DNA of 64,000 nt, taken from contig CM066307.1 of assembly GCA_033807695.1 (NCBI GenBank), positions 186,001 to 250,000 on the forward strand, read 5' to 3'. Positions 45,978 through 58,101 of this stretch are shown in pieces. The DNA comes from Daedaleopsis sinensis (Eukaryota > Basidiomycota > Agaricomycetes > Polyporales > Polyporaceae). The notes beneath the pieces were generated by a model. It did no database searches. It was not told the DNA's origin and saw nothing but the letters and a program-made list of their open reading frames with translations. Positions within the stretch are counted from its first letter, which is position 1, and each line of letters starts with the position of its first letter. The translations under genes and the position numbers were made by a program.

Positions 45978-47300
45978 TCACGCGGTCTCCTGTGGACGTG
46001 CGATGAGCTTCGTTCCGCTGACCTTGTTCTCCTTTAGTCTGTTAAGACCGTCGGGGATGCCCGCGAGGCCGTTCGGGAGGACCTCAACCTTGTTCGGCTG
46101 CAAAACGCACCGTGAGTCCCAGCAGAGGAGAGGAATCAGACAGAACACGGCAGACATACCACGAGCACGCCGTTCTTGAGCCACTCCGTCAGCCTGCTGT
46201 ACACCTCCACACCGATCTTCCGGTTTTGCGGCGGGTGCACGTTCCCGAACACGTTCACAATCTTCTTCCCGTCCGCGGCCGCCTTGATGTCCTCCGGGAT
46301 CGCCGCGGCCAGGACGAGGAGGAGCACGCCGCTGGGTGCGAGCGCCTGGTACGCGACCGACTGCGTGTCCGCGAGCGAGATCGCGTCGTAGACGTACTCG
46401 ATCGGCGTGCCCCCCGTGATCTTCTGGATCTCGGACAAGATCGCGTCCGGGGCGAGGGAGCGGTCGATGACGTGCGTTGCACCGAGCGACTTCAGCAGCG
46501 CCTCATTGTGCAGCGACGCGGTAGCGATGATCGGGGAGAACTTGTTCAGCCTAGCGAGCTGGATCGCTGTGGGGCACAGACACGCAGATGAGCACAATGA
46601 CATTGCGAGTGGAGCATGTAAATGTAGTGGAGACGCACCGTACTGCCCGACGGAGGAGGAGCCCCCGAGGATGAACGCGGGCTTGCCCGCGAACTTGGTC
46701 TCGCCGCCTGCTTCCCACGGTGCGGGGAAGCCTGCGGAACTGGCCTTAGGGTCCTTGTTCCAAATGCCGGTGAAGACGGTCGCGAGGCCTAGCGGGATCG
46801 ACGCGGCTTGGTCGAAGGAGATGTTCTCGGGGATCTTCACGATTACGGCATCGGGGAGGCATGACGTGAATATCTCTGGTCGATGCGCAGAGATCGACTG
46901 CGACGCTCACCTTTGCTGTGATCTCAGCAGGGACGATGGCGTACTGCTGGAAGGTCGCCTTCGGGTTCTCGAACCAGCCCTGGAAAAAGCTGGTGTGCGC
47001 ACGTCATCGGGCTGCACATGCTGGCTATCAGACGCTGGGGACTCACATCTTGTCGCCTTTCGCGACGTTGGACACCTCCGCGCCCACTTCCTCGACAATT
47101 CCTGCCGCGTCCGTGCCAGTGATGAAGGGGAAACTGGTAGCAAACAGGCCGTGCGTTTGGATCTTCCAGTCGACGGGGTTCAGCGCAGTCGCTACGATCT
47201 TGACAAGGACGTCCTGGGGACCGGGTGTGGGGATGTCGGTTTCGCTGATCTCCCAGTTACCCTGCTTGGCTGGGAGGATGAGAGACTTCTGGGTCGGCAT
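45978..47300 (-). CDS. NAD(P)H-dependent MDR reductase, copy C
   Basis: The same five-exon plan as copies A and B, from MPTQKSLILP at 47300 to the stop at 45978. The first intron begins after GDK (phase 2) and rejoins at FFQGWFENPKATFQQYAIVP. Conserved blocks: TPGPQDVLVKIVATALNPVD, TGTDAAGIVEEVGAEVSN, IPENISFDQAASIPLGLATV, ILGGSSSVGQYAIQLA, LKSLGATHVIDR, YQALAPSGVLLLVL and a C-terminus ending ARPQETA. It is probably cytosolic, with no targeting signal. No lesions were found; it is likely functional. Confidence 0.88.
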
Positions 47301-47974
47301 AGTGGGGTGATTGTGCGGAATTGTGTGGGGAGAGGCTGTCTCAGATTGTGCGGAGGAGAAATGGGCTTCCTGGTAGCTCGCGCCGCTTCATATATACGAT
47401 GGACGCTCCATACCGATCGTGCGATTATGCACTGGATAGCACTGGATGAGCGAGAAGCTGCGAGAAGTTGCTAAGTAGCAGCACGACATCCCGAGCAGCT
47501 GTGTCAGCGACATGTCAGCACCGATTGACTTGATCTCGATGACCCGTCTGACGGCAAGACTGGGAAATGGCTGACCAAGCTACCCATCTCCCTCCTTCCA
47601 CCGTCCAAATCTCTCGCACGACGCTCTCAATGAATGTCAACCGTGGGTGGAGGAGCGGCCGGAAGATTTCCCGCGAACTGCCTCAGCACGGCTGCTAGCG
47701 CTTCCGCTACCAGCAGATGGGCCGCGAGCCACCAAAGTGGAGCAGAACTCAAAGATTGAGCAACGCAGGACATGGATAGTGTCAGCGTAATGCCCCCTAT
47801 AGATAGCATTCCATGAGTTTGCTGCAAGAGTTTATAGAATGATTGCTTCCACGCTGAGTCATAGATATGATCCTTCCCGATACCATTGACCAGGTTCTAG
47901 AGCAACCGCAGCTAGTATTGACAAAGCAGCAAGAAGCTACTTACTAGCATCGCGAGAAATGACGCCAGTATCAT
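47301..47974. other. Intergenic between copy C and a reductase relic
   Basis: Contains the copy C promoter. No supported gene or repeat. Confidence 0.4.
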
Positions 47975-48390
47975 GTGTCCTCGCGCAACGTCGAGCTTCG
48001 GCATGCCTTCGGTCTCCTGCAGCAAGCTCAGGATGTCAAAGAAGGCTCAAGAGCGGTCCAAGACGTGGGTCGCGCCGAGGGAGAGTAGGAAAGGATTGCT
48101 GTGTGCGGACACCGGCTGATGATCGGGGAGAACTTCTGCATCTTCGCGAATGGAAGGGATGGTCGGCCTACATCGTTGGAAGGTTTAGGCTGGTCTAGGG
48201 ACCCTGCGTTGCGGCAAACCAGCCTTGAAAGGCACATGCACACGCAAGAAGATTCGACTTCGGCTGACACACTCACATCCTGTTTCCCTTATGGTTCAGC
48301 CGAGCCGCGATAATCTGACGAAGACGTCTTTCGGACCGAGAGCGGCCTCGCCGAGTTGCCAGCCGCAATGCTTAATGGCGAGTCGGTTAT
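47975..48390 (-). pseudogene. Deleted reductase relic
   Basis: In the minus direction: GWQLGEAALGPKDVFVR (part of exon 1), a stop, CAFQGWFAATQG (start of exon 2), and, after loss of exon 3, KMQKFSPIIS followed in a shifted frame by the remains of LGATHVLDR. Exon order matches the intact copies, but internal deletions and frameshifts make it nonfunctional. It lies between copy C and the epimerase gene. Confidence 0.75.
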
Positions 48391-48768
48391 GTGGGATAGA
48401 GCGACTGGCTGCAGTACTCACTAGCTAGGAGAATATATGTACTTGAGCAGTCAGTCCGGCATATGATTATAGCTGACAAGATCTGCATCTAGTGAGCAGC
48501 ACGAATAATTGTCCTCGGAGTGCATCGTAGGCGGAGGAGGCAAAGGACAGGGGGCTGAGACGCGACTCGTAAGTCGTGACCCATCATCGACGTGCGTGAC
48601 GGTTCGCGTCGGGGGAGAAACCTCGGAGATGAGATAAGATCAAGTAGAGTCCTGGCCTGCACGGGCCGGAGAGCCGGCAGGAGTCAAGGTCGTCCATCGT
48701 GTTTGTGTTTGCGCTCATCGTCCTTGGGACGTTCGTCGTCGTCTTGACCTCTGCCACCATCGTTCGCG
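48391..48768. promoter_or_regulatory. Upstream region of the epimerase gene
   Basis: 378 bp between the reductase relic and the epimerase start codon. A pyrimidine-rich stretch precedes the ATG. No other feature seen. Confidence 0.4.
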
Positions 48769-50673
48769 ATGGCCGTGTCGACCGATCCCAGCTTCACTCC
48801 CATCCTCCTTACCCTCCCATCCTTCACTCCCTCTCTCGCCCTCGAGGTATGTCTTTCGACCTGCGCTATCTCCACTACCAACGCCACAACGTATCCTCCA
48901 GATTCTTCCGGCTGGTCTGACACTCCATCGTCTGTTCATTCAAGCAGATGGCAAGGTCTGTATTCGCCCTGTACTGCTTGCGTATACCACCCGCACATCC
49001 TCACATCGAGGCGCTCTCAGACACACGACATTCTCATAGGCCCTGAGGACCCCACTGGTCATATCGCCCAGAAGTACACCAACACGATCATCGGCCGCTA
49101 CGCCAACCGTCTCCCCGTGGGCTCTCACACTCTTGAGCGCGATGGCCTCAGCTCGGTAGTCAATCCCCAGCCGAACGAGAAGCCGACGGTCTCCCTCCAC
49201 GGCGGTGTCAAGGGCTTCGACCAGTACCCATGGGAGCCCCTCGTCGACCCCTCCGCCGCGCAGCTCTTTACCCCCGCCGAGATTGCTACAATCCAGACCC
49301 GTTTACCCTCTTCCATCATCTTCAAGCGCATATCCGAGGATGGGGAGGAGGGATACCCGGGTAAGCTTCTCGTCGAGGCTCTCGTCGGTCTCGCCCAGCC
49401 CGAGGGTGCACCGAACCAGACGGCGGACGGTGCGAAGGAGTGGAACCTCGGGAGTGTTGTCCTTATCTACCGTGCAAAGCTACTGGATGAGAAGACACTC
49501 ACTCCGATCAACTTGACACAGGTGTGTAACTTCCTGTTCAAGTCGACCACTCAGATGTTAAGTTCCTTCCTCCCTGTATTCTTGCGATTGTTACAGCACT
49601 GGGGCTTCAACCTCGACGCATCCCTTCAAGAAGGCCCGGAGACGCTCAGCATAAAGGAGCACAAGATTGACATCAAGGTGGGCGAGAGCATGCCATCCTG
49701 CGTCCCATTCGCGTGCTTATATTGACATTCCGTATGACCGTAGGCCGATCACACCATTGGGCTCGACCATGACGGGCTCTCCACAGGCACTCTTCTCGCT
49801 GTCGCGGGCACCCACCACGCACACAAGGAGAAGGCGAGCGGGACGATCGGCGAGGCGTTTCCCGCATCCGGATATGGTGCGCCGTCTCTCAGCCTGCTAG
49901 TGGCATATCCGACAAGTCGCGTGCTGACGTTCTCCTCGCCTTCGCACCACTGAATGCTCCCCCGTATACTCGCATTTGCCCGACAGACGAGTTCTACGTG
50001 TTCTCCCCGCGCGCGACACCCCCACCTCCGAGCAAGCTGCCCGCGTCCGCGTTCTCGCCTGAGCTCGACCTCGTGGGCGCGGTGCTCTCGCGTGACGGGC
50101 CCGGCTCTGAGGAACTGGTCTCTCTGACCAGCGGCAAGAGCGGCCTGCGCATCAGCTTTGCATCCAACCGTACGTCCTTCATTCTCCGCAGCTCAGTGTC
50201 GTTCTGATACCAGTTCTTCCTCCTTATGACGTCATCATCGCACCATCAACTGCACATCGACAACTCGACCGTTGTTCACGCACGGGGCGACGTCGCGCGT
50301 GCAGAGCCCGGCGTGCAGTTCTACACGAACAACTTCGCGGTGCCCGAGAAGGGCGCGCGCAAGAAGATCCACGGGGGCTCTGGCTCAGTCGGGGACGGAT
50401 ACGGCCCAGGCAGTACGTCTCTCTCCCACCTCTCTCGCTCCCACCTTCCTCTGCTCCTTCATTTTGAACATGGGATTGCTATACGCGCACGAATCTGACG
50501 CTGGCTACGAACACACAGCGGCCGCATTCCTCGAGTTCCACGCACCGCTCGCGGCGTGGATGACCCCAGACGCGCGCGGACCGAGCGGCGAGGACACACT
50601 CCTCGCCTCGGGCGAGCTGTACAACAACCTGACGCGCCTGGATGTGTGGTACAAGAGCCCGGGCAGCGCGTGA
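48769..50673 (+). CDS. Aldose 1-epimerase family protein
   Basis: About eight exons, starting MAVSTDPSFTPILLTLPSFT at 48769. Joined exons give QADGKALSDTHDILIGPEDP, a TNTIIGRYANRLPVG block, VSLHGGVKGFD (the conserved substrate-site histidine of galactose mutarotases), EEGYPGKLLVEA, NLTQHWGFNLDAS (second conserved His), ADHTIGLDHDGLSTG, GVQFYTNNFA and a C-terminal AAAFLEFHAPLAAWM block to the stop at 50673. The family interconverts alpha and beta anomers of hexoses. Its position inside the reductase array, in the opposite orientation, looks incidental. It appears complete, although some splice sites (50160-50300) were not resolved exactly. Confidence 0.82.
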
Positions 50674-51084
50674 GCGAGTGGGGAAGTGCGTGCGGGGGGC
50701 TGTATGCGGTGCGCGGAAGACGTCGAAGATCGCGGTGTCACGTGTGGAACCAGATTCAGAAGATATATAGGCGTGTATTGATATCAGTCGCGATCTGCTC
50801 GCGCGAGACCTCGCTCAGTATGGCTGCTTTGGAGGCTCAAATTCATAACTATAGGTGAACCACGACGGCTGTGAGCGTGAGGAGACAGGTCGACTCTCTC
50901 GTCCTGGGTCCGTCTTGGTTGCGTCGCCAGCAACGGGACGTTCGTGCGCCAACTCGCTGGTCCCTCTGAGGCGATCCTGGAGTTCGAACATACATTCAAG
51001 CATTGCATTTCAAGGAACACAGTTCTCTTTCGGGATCATATCGGTTCATCTTCGGAAGTACGTTTCGCTCAAATCTATGTGCCC
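50674..51084. other. Convergent 3' spacer
   Basis: Between the epimerase (plus) and the following minus-strand gene. No gene or repeat recognised. Confidence 0.4.
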
Positions 51085-51740
51085 ATCAGTCGCCATCGCT
51101 GTGCTCCAGCCTGAGCCTGCATGCTGCACTCACCCAACAGGTGTCCTCCCAATATCGGACAACACACCTCAGGTCTCCTCGTCTTCCATCGGCTCCCCAC
51201 CCCCCATTCCAATCCACGGCGACGGGTCTTCCATCATCTCCTTCAACTCGGACTCCGAGATCCGGCGGAAGTGGACGGTGCCCTCCGTCCATCGCCGCAG
51301 CAGCAGCTCGAGCATGCGGAGATTGGGTTTTCACTCGGGTCCTTGAAGGGAACGTCGTCCAGCGGCCAGCCCTCGATGCGCACGCGGTATTTGGCGACGA
51401 CGTCGCGCATGTATGCCCTCCTGGTCCACCGCATCTCCGCGTTTGGTTCGGTGGCTGTGCCTACGGCGAGTCACTAGTCAATGCGCCGCCGATCACAAGT
51501 TGGTTAGCATCGTACCCGGGTTGAAAGAGAGTGCACTGGCAGAGTCCTTACGAAGGCTGTCTTGTACGAGTTGCCGTAGCTCCCTGCGCGTTGCTGTGAT
51601 GCGCTCGGAGTACGTCTGTGTGAAGCTCACCCGGATCCTGTGCATGGCCTATCCGAGTGGCAGAGATAGCTTGTCGATAAGGCGATGTGAGGTAAGGTTG
51701 TCGACGAGCACGAAGGAGATTGACTTCAAGCGTGGAACCT
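51085..51740 (-). pseudogene. Basidiomycete hypothetical protein, probably degenerate
   Basis: The minus strand shows AEMRWTRRAYMRDVVAKYRV followed by RIEGWPLDDVPFKDPSE, a block seen in many uncharacterised mushroom proteins (GWP..vPF..PS), preceded by an intron with a good GTACGATGCTAAC donor/branch region. After the PS motif the expected continuation (MLELLLRRWTEGTVHFRRIS) is in a different frame, so either a short intron was missed or a frameshift has occurred. The function of this family is unknown. Confidence 0.5.
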
Positions 51741-52042
51741 AAAGACTTTATAGCGGAGCAAGACAGAGGAGTCAGATCTAAGTTAGATCAGTGCTGCAGC
51801 TAAATGTAAGGCCATTTTTGGTTTGCACGACCAGTACTTTCAGGTGTAGAGTAGCCTCAAGAATACTACTTACTACTATCCTTGGCCTGGGCTACTCGGG
51901 CCTAACAGTCGCTTACACACTCTGATACTAGTGATAGGGAGCCCGCGTGTAGACATGAACGCTGTCACGCTATAATACCGGAAATACGAGGGTACGCGCG
52001 TACGCATCCGGCGAGTGAGGTTGAGATCCTATTCTCCAATCC

Positions 52043-53588
52043 TCACACCGTCTCTTGAGGACGGGCTATCAGCTTCGTACCGCTGACCTTGAAGCTCTCA
52101 AGTCGCGCAAGGCCTTCCGGTATCCCCGCTAGCCCAGCAGGGAGGACCTCAACTTTGTTCGGCTGCAACACACAAAGTCAGACATAGGGCACATCCCCCG
52201 ACCCATACGAGCTTTTTTCTCGGGATTCGAGCACGAACCTTAATGATGCCCTTCTCGAGCCACTCGGGAAGTCTCGCGTACATGAGCTCTCCGCACGCGC
52301 GGTTGTCTGGGTGGTGCACATTTCCGAACACGTTCACGATCCGCTTTCCGTCTCCGGCCTGCTTGAGCTCCGCGGGGATGATCTCGGGCAGCACGAGCAC
52401 GAGTGCGCCTCCGGGAGCGAGTGCCTTGTACGCGAGCGGCTGCGTGTCGGCGAGCGAGATCGCGTCATATACAAACTCGAGTGGCTTGCCGTCTGTGAGC
52501 TTCGGGAGCTCGGCGAGGATGGCTGAACCTGGCAGCGCGCGGTCGAGGACATGCGTAGCGCCGAGGGACCTGAGGAGAGACTCGTTGTGCGGGGAGGCCG
52601 TAGTGATGATCGGGGAGAATCCGGCGAGTTTCGCGATTTGAATAGCTAGTACGCCGTGTCACGGGGATCGAATCAGTAGTCGTGTATAGAGTAGGATAGC
52701 AGAGGTACTGCGCACCGTATTGCCCGACTGAAGACGCACCCCCGATAATAAACGCGGGTTTGCCTACGAACGCGGCCTTGCCGGATTCGTCCCAGACAGG
52801 TGGGAAACGGACGCTCTTGTCTGTGTTCGGATCATGATTGTAGAGCGCAAGCACAACCGTCGCAAGTCCCAGAGGGATAGAAGCGGCTTGTTCGAAAGAT
52901 ATGTTCTCAGGGATCTGTAAGGTTGAGTATCAGTACACTCATGCGGACATGAGCGAATCCTCGAGTCAGAGTAGCTACCTTCGCTGTAATCGCGGCAGGT
53001 ACTATGCAGTACTGCTGGAATGTTGCATACGGGTTCGCGAACCAGCCTTGGAATACACTGTGCTCATCGACCATTGCGTCAGCGTCCATACATTCAGCCT
53101 TCACTAGCTCGCATCACGAAAACTGGAGAAAACTGGAGAATACTAGGAGCCTCCTCCCATGCACTATGTGCGTATGCTCCTTTCTCAGCGTGATCACCTC
53201 CTCTATGATGTGCGGCGGACACATCTTCCCGCACGGGAGCCCGTGGAACGGGACGCGGAACAAGGCACTGTATGCGTCTTGGATCCCGTGAGATATCTCA
53301 CACCGGAGACAGTACTCACATTCTATCGCCCTTCGCGAGCGTGGTGACCTCGCTCCCAACCTCTTCGACAAAGCCAGCACCATCCGTTCCAGATATGAAC
53401 GGGTACTCCGGGCAGAGCGCAGAGAAGGGGGAGTCGACAAGCTTCCAGTCAATCGGGTTGAGAGCTGCGGACATCACCTTCACGAGCACCTCTTGAGGTC
53501 CGGGGACGGGGATTGGAGCTTCCCCGACGCTCCATTCACCCGCGCGGGAGGATAGGAGGAGCGCTTTCTGAGTAGAAATGGCGGGCAT
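52043..53588 (-). CDS. NAD(P)H-dependent MDR reductase, copy D
   Basis: Five exons from MPAISTQKALLL at 53588 to the stop at 52043. An upstream in-frame Met exists, but this one aligns with the other copies. Blocks: VPGPQEVLVKVMSAALNPID, TDGAGFVEEVGSEVTTLA, VFQGWFANPYATFQQYCIVP, an EQAASIPLGLATVV segment, FIIGGASSVGQY, LRSLGATHVLDRALPG, YKALAPGGALVLVL. Intron 1 is about 250 bp, four to five times longer than in the other copies; the rest are short. Exon 3 carries SVRFPPVWDESGKAAFVGKP where others have the FPAPWEEGGETKF type, so it is the most divergent member at this surface. Confidence 0.86.
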
Positions 53589-53940
53589 GTCGCGATTGCT
53601 GTGGTGGTCTGATTCAAGGAGATCGTAGAGGAGCCGCATTCATTTATACCTGTGGCAGCCCGTGTGCAAGAGATGTTCAGTGCGGGAAGACGATGTTCCC
53701 AGGATATCCACGGAGGTGAAATCGGCCGAGCGAGACAGATTTTATGTGATGAGTAAGTCCCGAGTTGCATCCCGAGTAGCGTGTATGAGCAGGTGGTCCT
53801 CAGCCGCATGCGTAGAGTATAAGGCATCTATCCTAGTGAGTTATACATGGTTATGAGGTGACATGAGTGCCATAGTGGCATCATGGTGTATATCGACCCC
53901 ACTCATTGTGCAACGCAATAATATCTGGTAATTGTCCGAG

Positions 53941-55675
53941 TTAGTCATAATTAAAGCTAAAACATGAGTACTTGCCTTCCAGAGGATCCTTGTCATCGAA
54001 TCCCGCCTCAAGGCAGTGTTTGAAGCGAAGGAATTGCGGAACCGCGAGCCGCTGCACACAGCACTCGCCTCCTTCTCGCGCTATCCGCCAAAATCGTTTC
54101 TTCTTCATCTCTCGCTCGTGATAGGTGAGTTGCCTGTCTGTCACTTCCATGTCTGCGTCCTCCCAGCCGTCGCTTCCACTCTTGAAAGTGTGCGAGAGCA
54201 TAAAAAACTTGAGGGTGGGAATACCTGCGGCACATCGTGTTGGGAGTGACATTGCGACATTATCGCACTGCCGATCGTGCAATGCATCCTCGGAATTGTC
54301 CTGAGCGTGAAAGCTACATCTATTCAGCGTGAAATGAGAGATTGTAGAGGGGAAAGACATACACGTCAGTGGTGGTGCATATCCCCAGATAGATAAGAGG
54401 CAGAGAGCTGAGCCCATCGGGTAGGTTGCTCTGAAGGCGATATGAGCATTGCTCGTCCAGTTATGCCCGATTCGAGGTACGTACCAGGCCAATCGCATAC
54501 TCTTCTTTCAGTTCATTGGTCGAGATCGTCAAGTCGAGATATCGCAGACGCGGCGCGCGTAGTGGAACCTCTCTCCAGAATCCCATCGGCGCATCTCCAG
54601 TCATTAACCATAGTTGCACCCAGACCGGGCACAGCTTCTGCAGAACATACAGCAGCGTGGAAGCCTGCTGTTCGTGCTCTTCACTGGGATGGACGACACG
54701 ATACAGTCTCGGCGTCCTCCAGTGATACACGGCACTGAGTTCCACGAGAGGGAGCGGATCCATGCAGGATGCAATGTACAGTACGTCGATGTCGGCGGAG
54801 AGCGAGCGGAGGGAAGGCACCACTGCGAACGGCATCGTAGACCCCATTGTCCTAACTTTACTAGCACTCCGAGTGCCCGCGGGATCGAGAGTCACGAGTT
54901 TAGCATTAGGACAACGGTGGATGAGCGCCAGGGCGGGAAGAGCGTCCATGTATGAGAAGTGCAGTCGGCGGATGCTGGGGTAACAGTGGTCTGTGCGACG
55001 GGTGGTAGTGAATTCTTGCCAGTCCCTGAAGGAAGCCGTGCTTATGTCTAGTGAGTGAAGGTTGGGGAAATTGACGAGTGCGTCGAGGAGAACGCGGAAA
55101 GACACTCGATCGGGTCCATCCCTTCCCTCCTGATAGCTTAGGGAGAGGTCTCGGAGGTCCCAGTGAGTGCGTCCTAGAACCTCAACGATGGTGCTAGTAA
55201 CCCAGCTAATCTCAACGATTTGAAGACGATGAAGGGCGTCGCTAGTGAGTGCTGCAGCTAGATCATCGAATTTGTAGCATTGCGCAAGAATATAGCCACG
55301 GGGATTCAGCACGAGTCTACGAAGATTGAGAGTCTTCTCAAGAAGGTCGATCACGAGCTGCACTGCTGCCTCGTCAAAGGGTGCATTGGTGTCGTCTAAT
55401 ATGGCGGCGTCTTCTACATCTTCGTCCTGATACAGGGACAAGTATCCAATATCGATGCTTTCGATGTATTGGGCCAGCGGTCGGGGGCCGTGGAGGACAG
55501 ATCGATGGAAAGCGCGGAGGGTTCTCGGCCGGAAGGTCTTGAACACGGCAACGATGCGGATCCTCGCGAACTCGTGCAAGCGTCTGGAGACGAGAGCGAG
55601 ACTCAAAGCATGTCTCCCGTTAAGATGGTTGCAGATGAGTTGAAGAACGTCATCGTTCAGTTCGAGAAAGTGCAT
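53941..55675 (-). CDS. F-box protein with LRR-like body
   Basis: The main exon (55675 to about 54485) starts MHFLELNDDVLQLICNHLNG, an F-box (LnDDvL..I...L, then SLALVSRRLHEFAR), followed by Leu-rich segments such as LRRLVLNPRG, LRDLSLSYQE and LHSLDISTAS, consistent with a substrate-recognition subunit of an SCF ubiquitin ligase. A second exon, about 54224-53941, appears to supply the C-terminus (GIPTLKFFMLSHTFKSG ... FNYD), though the exact splice junction was not resolved. Mushroom genomes hold hundreds of such genes; the target is unknown. Confidence 0.78.
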
Positions 55676-56225
55676 GAATCTAGAGAACGGGGGTGAGCCG
55701 GGACGATGGATTGGCAGAAGGTGTAATCAGGATCACCGTAGGATGGGAGACGGAACGATATCCGGATGTTAATGGTCGACTGGATGGTAGTGGTACCAAT
55801 GGCGTGTTCAAGACTGTTCAAGATGGCGTCTAACTTACTAAATTTTCCACTGTAGCCTACTGTAGCATTATGTAATAGGCGCGGACCGAATACTATCTAC
55901 TACAAAACAAATCTGTCTGCAATGTGTCTGTTCCCAATTGCAAGCAATCCGATAAAGAAAGATCGACTGTCATGAACTTACTCCAAGCTTCCGACAGTGA
56001 TCTCGTTCACATTTCCAGGACACACGTGCGTCGTGGGCATTCAGAATCTACAGTGTCCCGGTGTCTACGTAGTACTAACCAACAACCGATGGCTCACCCA
56101 AGCATGAGAGCGATACAGCAAGGAGTTGCCGACGCACACTACAGCCCAGGATCTATCCCGGCGCAGAGAGTTGGTGGAAAGTAATCACATTGAGGGTATC
56201 GTGACTATGAATATCCGTTCATCGA
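55676..56225. other. Intergenic between F-box gene and copy E
   Basis: 550 bp with the F-box promoter and copy E 3' UTR; no supported gene. Confidence 0.4.
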
Positions 56226-57692
56226 CTATAGGGTATCCTGCGGGCGCGCGATGAGCTTCTTCGCGCTGACTTTGTTCTGCTTCAGCCTTTCCAGCCCGTC
56301 CGGAATGCCCGCCAGGCCATTCGGGAGCACCTCGACCTTGTTCGGCTGCCCAGATTCATCGCAAAGGTCAGTGCGCCGACCCATAAAACATAAATGCATA
56401 AAGAGCCGAAGCGAAGATCGAGCACGTACCACGATCTTCCCGTCTTTCGGCCACTCCGTGAGCCGGCTGAACACCTCCACGCTCACCTGCCGGTTCTCGG
56501 GCGTGTGTGTGATCCCGAACATGTTGACGATCTTCTTCCCATAGCCCTCTTTCTTGAGCTCGGATGGGATCGCATCCGGCAGCACCAGTAGAAGCGCGCC
56601 CCCTGGCGCGACAGCTTGGTATGCGAGAGCCTGTGTGTCCGGGAGCGCGACCGAGTCGTAGACGTACTCGATGGGAGCACTGCCGGTAATCTCCTGCAGC
56701 GCATCGAGAATGGTCGGGGTCGGGAGGGAGCGGTCGATAACGTGAGTCGCACCCAGAGACTTAAGAAGCTCTGCGTTGTGGAGAGAGGCAGTTGCAATTA
56801 TCGGAGTGAACTTCTGGAGCCGCGCCAGTTGGATCGCTGCATAGCAATTGTATCAGCACCACTTCCACTTGCAGAAAGCAAATAGACTGTATACGAAGCA
56901 TAGATAGATCGCGAAGAGTTTCGAGCGAGTAACGAGTCGTCACGACCAATAGATCAATAGCACGACCTGAACGGACTGGAGTGCGAATGACAAATTGTTT
57001 CTTGAGCGAGACTCACCATACTGCCCGATGGACGACGAGCCACCCACAACGAACGCCGGCTTACCCGCGAACCTGGTCTGTCCATCTTCTTCCCATGGCG
57101 CGGGGAAGCTCACCGACCTCGCCTGAGGGTGATGGTTCCAGATGGCAACGAACACCGTAGTAAGAGCGGCAGGAATGGTTGCGGCTTGATCAAAGGAGAT
57201 GTTCTCTGGTATCTTCGGAGCACACCCGCGCCTGTCACATGATTAGCGACAGTCGACACCTGGGCCTGGGGGAAAAGCAATGCTCACCTTGGCTGCAAGG
57301 TCTGCCGGTACGAGGGCGTACTGCTGAAAGGTAGAAGTTCTCTGGTCCGGGAACGCTCCGCCTTCGAAGAGGCTGTATCCTCATTCGTCAATATGACATC
57401 CACTATTGAGACACAACACACGAAACGTCACCACTCACATCCTGTCACCTTTCGCGAGAGTTGACACCTCTGAACCGACCTCCTCGACGACGCCTGCGGC
57501 GTCGGCACCGCATATGTAAGGATATTCGAGCCCGAAGAGACCGTATGCCTGGACTTTCCAATCGCCAGGGTTGAGACCGCTCGACATGATTTTGACAAGG
57601 ACATCCTTTGGGCCAGGGGTGGGAACGGTGCTTTCCCCGACATACCACATCCCCTGCTTCGTCGGGCAGATGAGAGCTTTTTGCTGGGGCAT
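56226..57692 (-). CDS. NAD(P)H-dependent MDR reductase, copy E
   Basis: Five exons from MPQQKALICPTKQGMWYVGE at 57692 to a stop at 56226. Blocks: TPGPKDVLVKIMSSGLNPGD (Gly where others have Val in NPVD), GADAAGVVEEVGSEVSTLAK, FPDQRTSTFQQYALVPADLA, IPENISFDQAATIPAALTTV, VVGGSSSIGQY, LKSLGATHVIDRSLPTP, YQAVAPGGALLLVL, ending ARPQDTL. The intron between exons 3 and 4 is longer (about 170 bp). No lesion seen. Confidence 0.87.
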
Positions 57693-58101
57693 TGTCGACG
57701 GTGAAGTGAGATGGCACTGATCTGTGAACAAAGGTGAAACTGGCCAGTGTTCGTGCCACATATGAACGGCTATTTGAATCGGGTCGAATGTGGCTCTGAG
57801 GGATTGCTCGGACAAGAGTGGGTGCGCGTGGCCTCAATAGAACGGAAATGGTAATCAGCTGACGAAGAAGCATCTGGTAGAGACGGCGTGTGTGTACGAA
57901 AGGTCGAAGATGATGGTGTCTGCGCGAGTGATTCCATCTACCGGCGGTCATTCGTCCACATCTAGATCTTTAAAGAACATGCCTAGATATTGCGTTTCCT
58001 TCGTGCTACTGATCACATTACACAAGCCTACCCGACCTTGCACGAACTATTTAAGCCATTGTATCAAGCGACTGTTCACTCTACTCACCTACATTACGAA
58101 T

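Noticed and set aside
54485..56200. Antisense frames across the F-box gene
   Set aside because: They mirror the coding bias of the F-box exon and have no domain content.
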